From Spirillospora albida (GTDB lineage: Bacteria; Actinomycetota; Actinomycetes; Streptosporangiales; Streptosporangiaceae), in the NCBI RefSeq assembly GCF_000718255.1, contig NZ_JOFJ01000001.1, positions 248,001-312,000 on the forward strand: 64,000 nt of DNA. The letters are read 5' to 3'. Below the pieces are notes generated by a model. That model saw nothing but the letters and a program-made list of their open reading frames with translations, did no database searches and was not told where the DNA came from. This document shows, in pieces, positions 45,247 through 53,965 of this stretch. The position numbers and the translations under genes are program-made. Positions within the stretch are counted from its first letter, which is position 1, and every line of letters starts with the position of its first letter.

Positions 45247-46185
45247 ATGCGCGAACAGACGATCGACCGGCTTGCGGTCGCGGCGGCCTCGGTGACGGTC
45301 CTGCTCTGGGCGTCCGCCTTCGTGTCGATCCGCTCGGCCGGCGAGGAATACAGCCCCGGCGCCCTGGCCTTGGGCCGCCTCCTATGCGGCACGATCGTCC
45401 TCGGCGCGATCTGGCTGGCCCGGCGCGAGGGCCTGCCGCCGAGGGCCGCCTGGCCCGGCATCGCGACGGCGGGCCTGCTCTGGTTCGGCGCGTACATGGT
45501 CGCCCTGAACTGGGGCGAGCGCCTGGTGGACGCGGGCACCGCCGCCCTGGTCGTCAACATCGGCCCGATCCTGATCGCCCTGCTCGGCGGCTGGCTCCTG
45601 AACGAGGGCTTCGCCCCCCGCCTCATGGCGGGGATGGCGGTCTCCTTCGCGGGCGCGGTCGTCGTTGGCCTCTCGATGTCGGGCGAGGGGACGTCCTCGG
45701 TCCTCGGCGTGGTGCTGTGCGTGGTCGCGGCCGTCACGTACGCGTGCGGCGTGGTCAGCCAGAAGCCGGCGCTGCGGCACGCGTCCGCCCTGCAGTTCAC
45801 CACGTTCGCCTGCGCGATCGGCACCGTCGCGTGCCTGCCGTTCGCCGGGCGGCTGATCGGCGAGGCGGGGGACGCCTCCGCCGGCGCGACCCTGAACATG
45901 GTCTACCTGGGCGTCTTCCCCACCGCCCTGGCGTTCACCACATGGGGGTACGCGCTGGCCCGCACGTCGGCGGGCAAGATGGGCGCCACGACCTATGCCG
46001 TCCCCGCCCTGGTGGTGGCGATGTCGTGGCTGTTCCTGGGCGAGATCCCCGGCCTGGTCACCCTCGCGGGCGGCATCCTGTGCCTTGCGGGCGTGGCGGT
46101 CTCCCGCAGCAGGGGAGACGCGCCGGCCACCCCCGTGACACCCGACCCTGCGGCACCATTGATGGATGCTCATACTCGGGACTGA
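45247..46185 (+). CDS. EamA/DMT-superfamily transporter
   Basis: A 312-residue protein with ten hydrophobic segments in two EamA repeats (about 10-145 and 155-290). Motifs such as LLWASAFVSIRSAGEEYSPG at the first segment and the AGTAALVVNIGPILIAL loop are typical. DMT exporters move amino acids or metabolites; the substrate is unknown. The 70 bases before it contain an AT-rich stretch (45186-45212) with several TATTA/TATAGA words as -10 candidates. It is 36 bases before the PASTA kinase start. Confidence 0.88.
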   Translation: MREQTIDRLAVAAASVTVLLWASAFVSIRSAGEEYSPGALALGRLLCGTIVLGAIWLARREGLPPRAAWPGIATAGLLWFGAYMVALNWGERLVDAGTAALVVNIGPILIALLGGWLLNEGFAPRLMAGMAVSFAGAVVVGLSMSGEGTSSVLGVVLCVVAAVTYACGVVSQKPALRHASALQFTTFACAIGTVACLPFAGRLIGEAGDASAGATLNMVYLGVFPTALAFTTWGYALARTSAGKMGATTYAVPALVVAMSWLFLGEIPGLVTLAGGILCLAGVAVSRSRGDAPATPVTPDPAAPLMDAHTRD

Positions 46186-46221
46186 TGAGATTCATGGCAA
46201 ATCACCTTTAAACTTCGCGTG

Positions 46222-48126
46222 ATGGACACGTCGGTCGCAGATCCACTCGTCGGGCAGGTGCTCGACGGGCGCTACCGCATTGAGTCCCGGGTGGCGCGCG
46301 GCGGCATGGCGACGGTGTACGAGGCCCGCGACCTGAGGCTCGACCGCACCGTCGCGATCAAGGTGATGCACGCGGCGCTGGCCGCCGACGAGGGCTTCGT
46401 GGCGCGCTTCATCGGCGAGGCGAAGGCCGCCGCGGCGCTGTCGCACCCGAACGTCGTCGCGGTCTACGACCAGCGCACCGACAGCGAGCACGTCTTCCTC
46501 GTGATGGAGTACGTCGCCGGCCGCAACCTGCGCGACGTCCTCGACGAGCACGGCCGGCTGGGCCCGCGCGCCGCGCTGGAGATCATGCAGCCGGTGCTGG
46601 CCGCCCTGGGCGCCGCGCACCGGGCCGGCCTGGTGCACCGCGACGTCAAGCCGGAGAACGTCCTCATCGCCGAGGACGGCCAGGCGAAGGTCGCCGACTT
46701 CGGCCTCGCCCGCGCCGAGGCGTCCAGCGGCATGACCAGGACCGGCATGATCATCGGCACGGTCGGGTACCTCGCGCCCGAGCAGGTCCTGAACGGCACC
46801 GCCGACATCCGCTCGGACGTGTACGCCGCCGGGATCATGCTGTACGAGATGCTCACCGGCGAGCCCCCGCACCGCGGCGACACCCCCCTCGCGGTCGCCT
46901 ACAAGCACGTGAACGAGACCGTCCCGCCGCCGTCGGCGGCGGTCCCCGGCCTCCCGCACCAGGTCGACGCACTGGTCACCCGCGCGACCAGCCGCGACCC
47001 CGACCACCGCCAGCAGGACGCGAACCGGTTCCTGGCGGAGGTCGCCGAGGTCTTCGGCGGTCTCCCCCGCGACTTCGACCGCCGCCTGGAGGAGTCGACC
47101 CGCGTCCGGCACACGGCGCTGCTGCCGCCGCCGCGCGCTGGCCACACCGCCGTCCTGGACCCGCGGGAGTACCCGGCACGTCCGGCGCAGGAGGAACGAT
47201 CGAACCGCGCCGTCGGCATATGGGCCGTCACCGCCGTGGGTGTGGTCGCGGCGATCGTCCTCGGGTGGGCGGTGTGGTACCAGACGTACGGCCAGTACGA
47301 CCACGTCCCGGACGACATCATCGGGATGAGGGTGGCGGACGCCCGCGAGCGGCTGGAGGACGGCGGCCTGGTGGTCCGCGTCGCCGACCGCCAGTACAGC
47401 GACCGCGTCCGCAAGGGCGAGGTGGCCAAGTCGGACCCTCCGGCGGGCGCCCGCGTGGCGAAGGGGCATACGGTCGTCCTGACCCCGTCCGCGGGCCGGG
47501 CGCCGCGCGAGGTCCCGGACGTCACGGGCAAGTCCCTGGGCGACGCGCGGAAGACCCTCCAGAAGGAGGGTTTCACCGTGGGCCGGGAGAGCAGCACCCC
47601 CTCCCAGACCGTCGCGAAGGGCAAGGTCGTCCAGACCGCCCCCGAGGCCGGCCGGAAGCACTCCCCGGACGACCCCGTCGACATCGTCGTGAGCACGGGC
47701 ATGTCGATGCCCGACCTCGTGGGCGACGACGGCGACGACGCCGCGAACCGCCTGCGCTCCATGGGCCTGGACGTCAAGGTCGAGAAGAAGCAGGTGGGCG
47801 GCAAGCCCCCGGGCAGCGTCATCAGCCAGAACCCGGCGCCCGGTACCGGCGTGTCCGGCGGCGACGACGTCACGATCGTCGTGAACAAGCGGGACTGCCT
47901 GGTCGACGCGGGCCCGATCCAGATCGGCTGCGACGACGGAGACAACAGCAGGATCCCCGTGCCCGACGTGACGGGCCGCACCGTGGAGGACGCGTCCCGC
48001 GTGCTCCGCGACTCCGGCTTCCAGGTGAACGTGACGGGCTTCGGCGGGAACATCGTCCGCTTCCAGAGCCCGAGCAACGGCCGGGCGCCCCGCGGCTCCA
48101 CCGTCACGATCGTCAAGGGACCCTGA
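46222..48126 (+). CDS. PASTA-domain Ser/Thr protein kinase (PknB/PknL-like)
   Basis: A 634-residue membrane kinase. The intracellular domain (about 15-275) has ARGGMATVYEARD, VAIKVM, HRDVKPENVLI, KVADFGLAR and GTVGYLAPEQ, all catalytic residues intact. After a Pro/Arg-rich juxtamembrane region comes one membrane segment (about 333-352), then four extracellular PASTA repeats beginning at HVPDDIIG, EVPDVTGKSL, MPDLVGDDGD and PVPDVTGRTV, with a Cys-containing linker before the last. PASTA domains bind muropeptides or lipid II. The ATG is 7 bases after TAAACT (46209-46214), a leaderless arrangement. Confidence 0.95.
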   Translation: MDTSVADPLVGQVLDGRYRIESRVARGGMATVYEARDLRLDRTVAIKVMHAALAADEGFVARFIGEAKAAAALSHPNVVAVYDQRTDSEHVFLVMEYVAGRNLRDVLDEHGRLGPRAALEIMQPVLAALGAAHRAGLVHRDVKPENVLIAEDGQAKVADFGLARAEASSGMTRTGMIIGTVGYLAPEQVLNGTADIRSDVYAAGIMLYEMLTGEPPHRGDTPLAVAYKHVNETVPPPSAAVPGLPHQVDALVTRATSRDPDHRQQDANRFLAEVAEVFGGLPRDFDRRLEESTRVRHTALLPPPRAGHTAVLDPREYPARPAQEERSNRAVGIWAVTAVGVVAAIVLGWAVWYQTYGQYDHVPDDIIGMRVADARERLEDGGLVVRVADRQYSDRVRKGEVAKSDPPAGARVAKGHTVVLTPSAGRAPREVPDVTGKSLGDARKTLQKEGFTVGRESSTPSQTVAKGKVVQTAPEAGRKHSPDDPVDIVVSTGMSMPDLVGDDGDDAANRLRSMGLDVKVEKKQVGGKPPGSVISQNPAPGTGVSGGDDVTIVVNKRDCLVDAGPIQIGCDDGDNSRIPVPDVTGRTVEDASRVLRDSGFQVNVTGFGGNIVRFQSPSNGRAPRGSTVTIVKGP

Positions 48127-48150
48127 CCCAGCGGATACTCTGAACGCCTT

Positions 48151-48999
48151 ATGACCTCAGCGAACAACCCCGTGGGCGCGCACGTGCCCGTGGCCGGCGG
48201 CCTCGCCACCGGCGGCCTGAAGTACGCCGCCGAGATCGGCGCCGAGGCGGTCCAGGTCTTCGTGTCGAATCCGCGCGGCTGGGCCCTGCCCGACGGCAAG
48301 GCGGCGGAGGACGAGAAGCTCCGCGCCGCCGGCCTCCCGGTCTACGTCCACGCCCCGTACCTGGTGAACTTCGGCTCTCCCAGCGAGGAGACCCTGGAGA
48401 AGTCCCTCGCCACGGTCCGCCACTCCCTCACCCGGGGCCGGGCGATAGGCGCCCGCGGCGTCGTGGTCCACACCGGTTCCGCGGTGAGCCAGACCTACGA
48501 CGAGGCGATGGCGCAGATCCACGAGCATGTCCTCCCCCTCCTCGAGGAGATCCCGGAGGACGGCCCGCACCTCCTCCTGGAGCCGATGGCGGGCCAGGGC
48601 AAGATGCTCTGCGCCAAGGTCCAGGACCTCGGCGGCTTCTTCGAGAGGCTGGAGCACCACCCGAAGCTGGGCGTCTGCCTGGACACCTGCCACGCCTGGG
48701 CCGCGGGCCACGACCTGACCGCCCCGGGCGGCGTCAAGGAGACGCTGGACGCCCTGGCGGCGACGGTGGGCCAGGGCCGCCTGAAGCTGATCCACGCCAA
48801 CGACTCCAAGGACCCCTGCGCCTCCGCGAAGGACCGCCACGAGAACATCGGCGCCGGCGAGATCGGCGAGCGCCCCTTCGCCGACCTCTTCCGCCACCCG
48901 GAGACGAAGGGCGTCCCCCTCATCATCGAGACCCCGGGCCGGGCCCCCGAACCCCACGCGAAGGACATAGAGACCCTGAAGAGGCTGAGGGACGCCTGA
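48151..48999 (+). CDS. nfo: deoxyribonuclease IV / endonuclease IV
   Basis: Nfo cuts DNA 5' of abasic sites in base-excision repair. The 282-residue metal-dependent TIM barrel has GAHVPVAGGLATGGLKYAAE, AVQVFVSNPRGW, VHAPYLVNFGSPSEETLEKS, VVVHTGS with a zinc-binding His, LLLEPMAGQG, LGVCLDTCHAWAAG and IHANDSKDPCASAKDRHENI, which together supply the trinuclear zinc ligands. TACTCT (48136-48141) lies 9 bases before the ATG, giving at most a 2-3 base leader. It is followed by the 6C RNA locus. Confidence 0.94.
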   Translation: MTSANNPVGAHVPVAGGLATGGLKYAAEIGAEAVQVFVSNPRGWALPDGKAAEDEKLRAAGLPVYVHAPYLVNFGSPSEETLEKSLATVRHSLTRGRAIGARGVVVHTGSAVSQTYDEAMAQIHEHVLPLLEEIPEDGPHLLLEPMAGQGKMLCAKVQDLGGFFERLEHHPKLGVCLDTCHAWAAGHDLTAPGGVKETLDALAATVGQGRLKLIHANDSKDPCASAKDRHENIGAGEIGERPFADLFRHPETKGVPLIIETPGRAPEPHAKDIETLKRLRDA

Positions 49000-49040
49000 G
49001 GCTCGGATGGCCCGCACGCCCGGAGGGTCTGAGAACGCAA

Positions 49041-49180
49041 AAGACTCGGGCGCCGATGCACAACCCCCCGACTGTGCAGCGGCGCCCGAGCCACAGGTCG
49101 CCTGATCCCACCCCCCCGGTACGGGATCGGGCGACTCACGACCCAGTGCGCGCAGTGCGGCACCGGGTCCCCGGTTTTGC
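49041..49180 (+). ncRNA. 6C small RNA
   Basis: Two consecutive hairpins with C-rich loops define the actinobacterial 6C RNA class. Hairpin 1 (49045-49090) has an 11-bp stem, a single mismatch, a 6-bp stem and a loop with six C. Hairpin 2 (49097-49135) has 6 bp, a mismatch, 6 bp and a loop with seven C. A third element, ACCGG/CCGGT followed by TTT (49162-49178), is a plausible terminator. The loops read as C on the plus strand, fixing the orientation. 6C RNAs are thought to pair with G-rich ribosome-binding sites. No convincing promoter was found, so the 5' end is uncertain. Confidence 0.85.
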
Positions 49181-49430
49181 TGTTGTGGGAGGTTTCGCGG
49201 TGGTGGCCGCCCGCCCCTCCGTGGGCGGTGTGGCGTGTGGTGCCACTGAGAACACTAGAGGCCGGGGGGCGCCGGGGGTACCGTGATGACGCCACCCTCG
49301 CTGAACGGTATGTAGTCAACGATATGCGTTCGGTAGTCGTACGTCGAGTGGTCGGTTTCGCGGGACGAACGGCTTCCAGGCCGCTCCGGGCGGTCGTGAT
49401 TTTCTTACCGTGAGTTCGTCGCCGTACTGG
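49181..49430. other. gene-free stretch downstream of the 6C RNA
   Basis: This 250-base segment is AT-richer than average around 49300-49350 and has no credible open frame. It separates the 6C RNA from the 3' end of the symporter gene on the opposite strand. I see no clear terminator for that gene. Confidence 0.4.
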
Positions 49431-51119
49431 TCAGGCATGCTTTTCAGGGAGATGGAGCCGGGCCAGGGCGCGTTCGGCGGCCTGCGGCGGACGGGTGCCC
49501 CGGGACACCGCGACCATGGTCGCGAAGGCCAGCGGGACGGCGAGCAGGGCGGGCTGCCCGATGATCGCGGCGGGCCAGCCCGTCCCGGCGCCGCCGAGCA
49601 GCCGGACGATCCCGGCCGCCACGGCCAGGCCGCCGCCGGCGAGCAGGCCCGCGGCGGCGCCGGCGGCGGTGAGGCCGCGCCACCAGATACCGAGGACGAG
49701 CAGCGGGCAGAGCGAGCACGCGGAGACGGTGAGGGCGGTCGTGAGGAGCAGGGCGGCGCCCTCGGCGCCGATCCGAGGGACGACCGTGAGCGGGGCCGCC
49801 AGCGCGAGCACCGCGCAAAGCCGGAACGCGGTGACGCCGCCGCCGCGCCGCATGCGCTGCGAGAGCGTGCCGGCGATAGCGACGACGATCGCGCAGGCGG
49901 TGGAGATGAAGGCGGCGAACGCGCCGGCCGCGACCAGGCCGGTCAGCAGCGCGCCGGGGGCGCCGGGCAGCATCCGCTGCGGGAGCAGCAGGACCGTCGC
50001 GTCCATGTCGCCGGTCACGAGGAGCTCGGGCGTGTAGAGGCGCCCGAGCATCCCGTGGACGGCGGGGAACAGGGAGAACAGCGCGAGGAAGGCGGGGATG
50101 TAGGCGGCCGTCCGGCGGGCGGCGGCGCCGCTCGTATTGGTGTAGAAGCGGGTCAGGATGTGCGGGAGCCCCATCGTGCCGAGCAGGACGCCGAGCAGGG
50201 CCGAGAAGGTGCCGTACAGGGCGTGGGAGTGGGCGCCGCCGAAGGGGGTCGCCCAGGTGGCGCCGTCCTTGACCGGCAGCCGTTCGGCGTGCGGGACGAC
50301 CGCGCCGGCCGGGAATGCGAGTTCGGTGCCCTTCCCCACGGTGTGCCGTCCGGACGACAGGGTGAGGCCGCCGCCGTCATGGCGGACCCCGTCGACGCGT
50401 CCGCGCACGGTGACGGCGACGTCCGCGGGGACCGTCAAGGCCGCCGGAGCGCTGACCCGCACGACCGTGTCGCGGGGGAAGTGCGGCAGCCGGTCCGCCG
50501 CCGGGTCGGGGGCGCCGTCGAGGCGCCACATCGCGAGCAGCGCCACGGCGGGCACGGCGACCGCGACGAGCTTCAGCCAGAACCGGGCGCCGCGCAGGCC
50601 GCCGGCCCCGGCCAGGGCGAGCGCCGCGCCGACGACGACCGCCCAGCCGGCCTCCTCGGGGGCGCCGGTCAGCACGCGGAGCGTCACGCCCGCGCCGTGG
50701 AACTGGGGCAGCAGGGAGAACCAGCCGACGAAGCAGACGCAGCCGGTGACGATCCGCCGCACCGCGCACGAGCCGAGGCGCCACTCGGCGAAGTCGGACA
50801 GCGTGTAGGCGCCGGAGCGGCGCAGCGGCGCGGTGACGAGCGCGAGCAGCAGGACGTGACCGGCCGTGGCGGCGAGCGGCAGCCACAGCATGTCGGCGCC
50901 GTGGACGAGGACGAGTCCGGCGGTGCCGAGGAACACGGCGGCGCAGACGCACTCGCCGCCGATCGCGGTCGCGTTCCGCACGGGGCCGACCCCCCGGGAC
51001 GCGGCGAGCAGGTCGGACGTGGTGCGGGCCCGGTTGCGGGCGTGCGCACCGAGCAGCGCGGTCACCGCCGGCACCACGACGAGCACGGTGAGCGCGGCCG
51101 CGACGGCCGGCACGGTCAC
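49431..51119 (-). CDS. sodium:solute symporter (SSS) family transporter
   Basis: A 562-residue transporter with about 13 hydrophobic segments. The core segments IGGECVCAAVFLGTAGLVLV, YTLSDFAEWRLGS and the GTMGLPHILTRFYTNTS loop (about 315-331) are typical of SSS carriers for acetate, pyruvate and other monocarboxylates. A hydrophilic insertion of about 90 residues (about 215-305) forms an extra exposed domain. The GTG overlaps the stop of its small partner gene. Operon context with a LytS/LytTR pair recalls pyruvate-responsive systems, but that substrate is inference. Confidence 0.88.
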   Translation of the reverse strand: MTVPAVAAALTVLVVVPAVTALLGAHARNRARTTSDLLAASRGVGPVRNATAIGGECVCAAVFLGTAGLVLVHGADMLWLPLAATAGHVLLLALVTAPLRRSGAYTLSDFAEWRLGSCAVRRIVTGCVCFVGWFSLLPQFHGAGVTLRVLTGAPEEAGWAVVVGAALALAGAGGLRGARFWLKLVAVAVPAVALLAMWRLDGAPDPAADRLPHFPRDTVVRVSAPAALTVPADVAVTVRGRVDGVRHDGGGLTLSSGRHTVGKGTELAFPAGAVVPHAERLPVKDGATWATPFGGAHSHALYGTFSALLGVLLGTMGLPHILTRFYTNTSGAAARRTAAYIPAFLALFSLFPAVHGMLGRLYTPELLVTGDMDATVLLLPQRMLPGAPGALLTGLVAAGAFAAFISTACAIVVAIAGTLSQRMRRGGGVTAFRLCAVLALAAPLTVVPRIGAEGAALLLTTALTVSACSLCPLLVLGIWWRGLTAAGAAAGLLAGGGLAVAAGIVRLLGGAGTGWPAAIIGQPALLAVPLAFATMVAVSRGTRPPQAAERALARLHLPEKHA

Positions 51120-51574
51120 CGGGTGTCCATGCCGGCGCGGTACGCGTTCTCGGCGCGTTCGGCGTGCCGGAGCTGCCGCAGCGCCACGATGATGCAGAGG
51201 GGCTGGACGCCGAGCGCCAGCAGCGGCCAGACCAGCGGCACCCCTCCGATCCGGAGGTCGCCGAGGCCCGGGACGAGGACGAGCAGCAGCGGCGGCACCG
51301 CGACGACCGCGAGCACGACCGCGCAGGTGCCGAGCGCGATGCGGAGCTGGACGCGGATGAGGGCGCGGCTCGCGGCCACCTCCTCCGGCCGCACACCGGA
51401 CCGGAACACGACCGGACCCGAACACCGCGGACGCGGTACGCCCCCCGAGGGCCGGCGGACGGCCTCCACACGGCCGACCCGCCCCACACGACGGACCGGT
51501 TCCGCACCGTCGCCCGGCTCCGCGCGGTAGGGCGGCTCTGGGCCGTCGACCGGTTTCGGGCGGTCGTCAGGCAT
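51116..51574 (-). CDS. small two-segment membrane protein, DUF485-like symporter partner
   Basis: A 152-residue protein with a Pro/Arg-rich cytoplasmic N-terminus (about 1-65) and two membrane segments (about 80-100 and 112-132), ending RQLRHAERAENAYRAG. Small proteins of this layout are regularly encoded just upstream of SSS symporters. The ATG overlaps the stop of the response regulator by 8 bases and its stop overlaps the symporter start. The role, probably assembly or regulation of the carrier, is not established. Confidence 0.75.
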   Translation of the reverse strand: MPDDRPKPVDGPEPPYRAEPGDGAEPVRRVGRVGRVEAVRRPSGGVPRPRCSGPVVFRSGVRPEEVAASRALIRVQLRIALGTCAVVLAVVAVPPLLLVLVPGLGDLRIGGVPLVWPLLALGVQPLCIIVALRQLRHAERAENAYRAGMDTR

Positions 51575-52454
51575 GGCGTCCGTTCCGGGGGCGGGCGCCC
51601 GGCTGTGCGGGGACCGGCTGCGGGTGGGCCGGCTGCGGATGGGCCGGCTGGGTACGGGTCGGCTGCTGGCGGGTCGCCTGGGTGTGGGTGGGCTGGGTGT
51701 GGGTGGGCTGGTTGTGGAAGCGGCGGACGAACAGGTCGCGGACCTCGCGGGTGTGGCGCCGGCTCACCTGCAGCAGCTCGTCGCCGATCTGGACGGACGC
51801 GCGGCCGCCGTTGAAGCGCAGCTCGGTGATGTGCGCGGAGGCGACCAGGGTGCTCCGGTGGATCCGGATGAACCCGGCGGCCTCCCAGCGTTTGGACAGC
51901 GCGGACAGCGGCATCCGGACCAGGTAGCCCCCCTCGGCGGTGTGCAGCCGGACGTAGTCGCCCTGCGCCTCGACGTGCGTCACCGACCGGCGCGAGACGA
52001 GCCGGGTGCGGCCGCCGAGCTCGACCGGGATCATCTCGTCCTCGGGGTCGGCGCCGGCCGCGGGCGGCGCGTCCCGCCGCGCGGCCTCCGCGACCCGCCG
52101 CACCGCCTCGCCGAGCCGCTCGGGCCGGACGGGCTTCAGCAGGTAGTCGAGGGCGCCGAGCTCGAACGCCGTGACGGCGCAGTCGTCGTGCGCGGTGACG
52201 AACACGACGTGCGGGGGCGCGGCGAACGCGGTGAGCAGCCGGGTGAAGTCGAGGCCGTCCAGCCCCGGCATGCGGACGTCGAGGAAGACCGCGTCGAGCC
52301 GCTCGCCGTCCGCGACCATCCGGCTGAGGTCGCGCAGGGCGGCGGGCGCGTCCTGCGCACCGGACACCTCCCCGATGCGCGGATCCCTGCGGAGCAGGTA
52401 GATCAGCTCTTCCAGTGCGGGGCGTTCATCGTCGACGGCGAGGACGCGAAGCAT
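51567..52454 (-). CDS. LytTR-type response regulator
   Basis: A 295-residue regulator. The receiver domain (about 1-118) has VDDERPALEELI, the phospho-acceptor Asp in AVFLDVRMPGLDGLDF near 59 and the conserved Lys in YLLKPVRPE. The LytTR DNA-binding domain (about 145-245) has DYVRLHTAEGGYLVRMPLS and FIRIHRSTLVA. An unusual low-complexity tail of about 48 residues follows, made of Gln/Pro/Thr/His repeats such as QPTHTQPTHTQ. Partner of the kinase encoded upstream, probably controlling the adjacent symporter. Confidence 0.92.
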   Translation of the reverse strand: MLRVLAVDDERPALEELIYLLRRDPRIGEVSGAQDAPAALRDLSRMVADGERLDAVFLDVRMPGLDGLDFTRLLTAFAAPPHVVFVTAHDDCAVTAFELGALDYLLKPVRPERLGEAVRRVAEAARRDAPPAAGADPEDEMIPVELGGRTRLVSRRSVTHVEAQGDYVRLHTAEGGYLVRMPLSALSKRWEAAGFIRIHRSTLVASAHITELRFNGGRASVQIGDELLQVSRRHTREVRDLFVRRFHNQPTHTQPTHTQATRQQPTRTQPAHPQPAHPQPVPAQPGARPRNGRHA

Positions 52455-52528
52455 AGGGCGACTTTGCCGCGATTACCGGCTGTCCGCAATCGGTTTCGCA
52501 ATGTGTGCGGCGTGTCGTGGTCGGCGCG

Positions 52529-53875
52529 TCAATCCGGGAAGATCCCCGGACGGCACTTCGGAACCCGCAGCCGCACCTTCGTCCCGGCGCCGAGGGCGGT
52601 CTCCACGGTGAGCCCGTACTCGTCGCCGTAGACCTGCCGCATCCGCTCGTCGACGTTGGCGAGGCCGATCCCGGGGCCCGCCTCCCCGCCCGGCCGCTCA
52701 CCGCCCCCGAAGCTGCCCCAGCCGGTCGGGCCGGGCCGTCCGAGCGGTGCGGACAGGAGCTCCCGGAGCCGGTCGGGGTCCATGCCGACGCCGTCGTCCT
52801 CGACGCTGATCGCGGCCTCGGTGCCCGCGTCGCGGGCGGTGATCGAGATGTGGAACGCCTCGCGGGCGTCGCGCATGCCGTGCCGGACGGCGTTCTCGAC
52901 GAGCGGCTGGAGCGCCAGGAACGGGACGGCGACCGGCAGCACCTCGGGGGCGACCTCGACGCGGAAGCGCAGGCGGTCGCCGAACCGGGCCCGTTCGAGC
53001 AGCAGGTACCGGTCGACGGAGCGGAGCTCCTCCGCGAGCGTGGTGAAGTCGCGCGGGTTGCGGAAGGAGTAGCGGGCGAAGTCGGCGAAGTCGAGGACCA
53101 GCTCCCTGGCCCGGTCCGGGTCGGTGCGGACGAACGACGCGATCGTCGTCAGCGAGTTGTAGACGAAGTGCGGGGAGATCTGGGCGCGCAGGGCCCGCAC
53201 CTCCGCCTCGGCGAGCCGGGCGCGCAGCGCGTCCCGCTCGGCGAGCTCGAGCTGCCCGGCGGCGCACAGCGCGACGTCGCCGACGGCCCGGACCCGCGCC
53301 GCGGACGGATGGTCCCAGTACGCGGAGAAGGCGCCCACGACGCGCCCCTCGACGGTCAGCGGCGCGACCATCGCGACGCGGACGGGGCAGCGCGGGTCGG
53401 GGCAGGGCGGCGGGTCGAGCGCGAGCATCCGGGGCCGGCCGGTGGCGAGCACCGGCAGGGCGTGCGGGACGGCGTCGCCGGAGTGGTGGCCGCGTCCCGC
53501 GCCGTCCCAGGCGAGCAGGCACCCGGCCGGGTCGGCCACGCCGCCCGGCACCGGGCCGGGGTCGGCGACGGCGATCAGCGCGACCGCCCGCGCGCCGAGC
53601 AGGGCGCGCAGGTGCCGGGCGGCCGGACGGGCCGCCTCGCCATTGAGCCCGCCGCGCAGCGGCCGCGCGGCGCGGGCGATCGCGTGCAGCGCGGTGAACG
53701 CGACCTCCTCGCCGGGGCCCGCGGGGCGCCGGCGCCCGATCCGGCTCCAGGGGCGTCCCCACGCGGCCCTGCGGCCGGGGAGCAGGCCGCGGGGCGGGGG
53801 GATGCGCCGGCGTGCGGGGCGGGCGCCGGGAACGGTCGCGGTGGCGGCGGACGCCGCAACGGACGGTAGGTCCAT
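52529..53875 (-). CDS. LytS-type sensor histidine kinase
   Basis: A 448-residue soluble kinase. An N-terminal GAF-like domain (about 60-215) is followed by the His_kinase region with ALRAQISPHFVYNSLTTIAS (about 230-249), where the His before FVYNSL is the phosphorylation site, and an HATPase domain with PLVENAVRHGM and EDDGVGMDPDRL. No membrane segments are seen, so the signal is probably cytoplasmic. Four Cys in the GAF part (PPCPDPRCPV and two flanking) could bind metal or redox signals. The ATG lies 8 bases after TACCGT, whose 5' part overlaps a palindrome. Confidence 0.92.
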   Translation of the reverse strand: MDLPSVAASAATATVPGARPARRRIPPPRGLLPGRRAAWGRPWSRIGRRRPAGPGEEVAFTALHAIARAARPLRGGLNGEAARPAARHLRALLGARAVALIAVADPGPVPGGVADPAGCLLAWDGAGRGHHSGDAVPHALPVLATGRPRMLALDPPPCPDPRCPVRVAMVAPLTVEGRVVGAFSAYWDHPSAARVRAVGDVALCAAGQLELAERDALRARLAEAEVRALRAQISPHFVYNSLTTIASFVRTDPDRARELVLDFADFARYSFRNPRDFTTLAEELRSVDRYLLLERARFGDRLRFRVEVAPEVLPVAVPFLALQPLVENAVRHGMRDAREAFHISITARDAGTEAAISVEDDGVGMDPDRLRELLSAPLGRPGPTGWGSFGGGERPGGEAGPGIGLANVDERMRQVYGDEYGLTVETALGAGTKVRLRVPKCRPGIFPD

Positions 53876-53885
53876 GACGACTTAC

Positions 53886-53899
53886 GGTAATGGATTACC
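53886..53899. promoter_or_regulatory. 14-bp palindromic operator GGTAAT-GG-ATTACC
   Basis: A perfect 6-bp inverted repeat with 2-base centre overlaps the TACCGT -10 (53884-53889, minus strand) of the sensor kinase/regulator/symporter operon. A repressor or autoregulator bound here would compete with RNA polymerase. A related GATTACC half-site appears upstream of the regulator gene near 52477. Confidence 0.5.
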
Positions 53900-53965
53900 C
53901 GTGCCCGGGTCATCCCCTCGGCGGTTTGCCGGGAAGGCCGGTGGACCGGCCGGACGCGGCGCGGC

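Noticed and set aside
49056..49413. Small plus-strand frames between endonuclease IV and the symporter
   Set aside because: They overlap the 6C RNA hairpins, whose structure explains the sequence better than coding.
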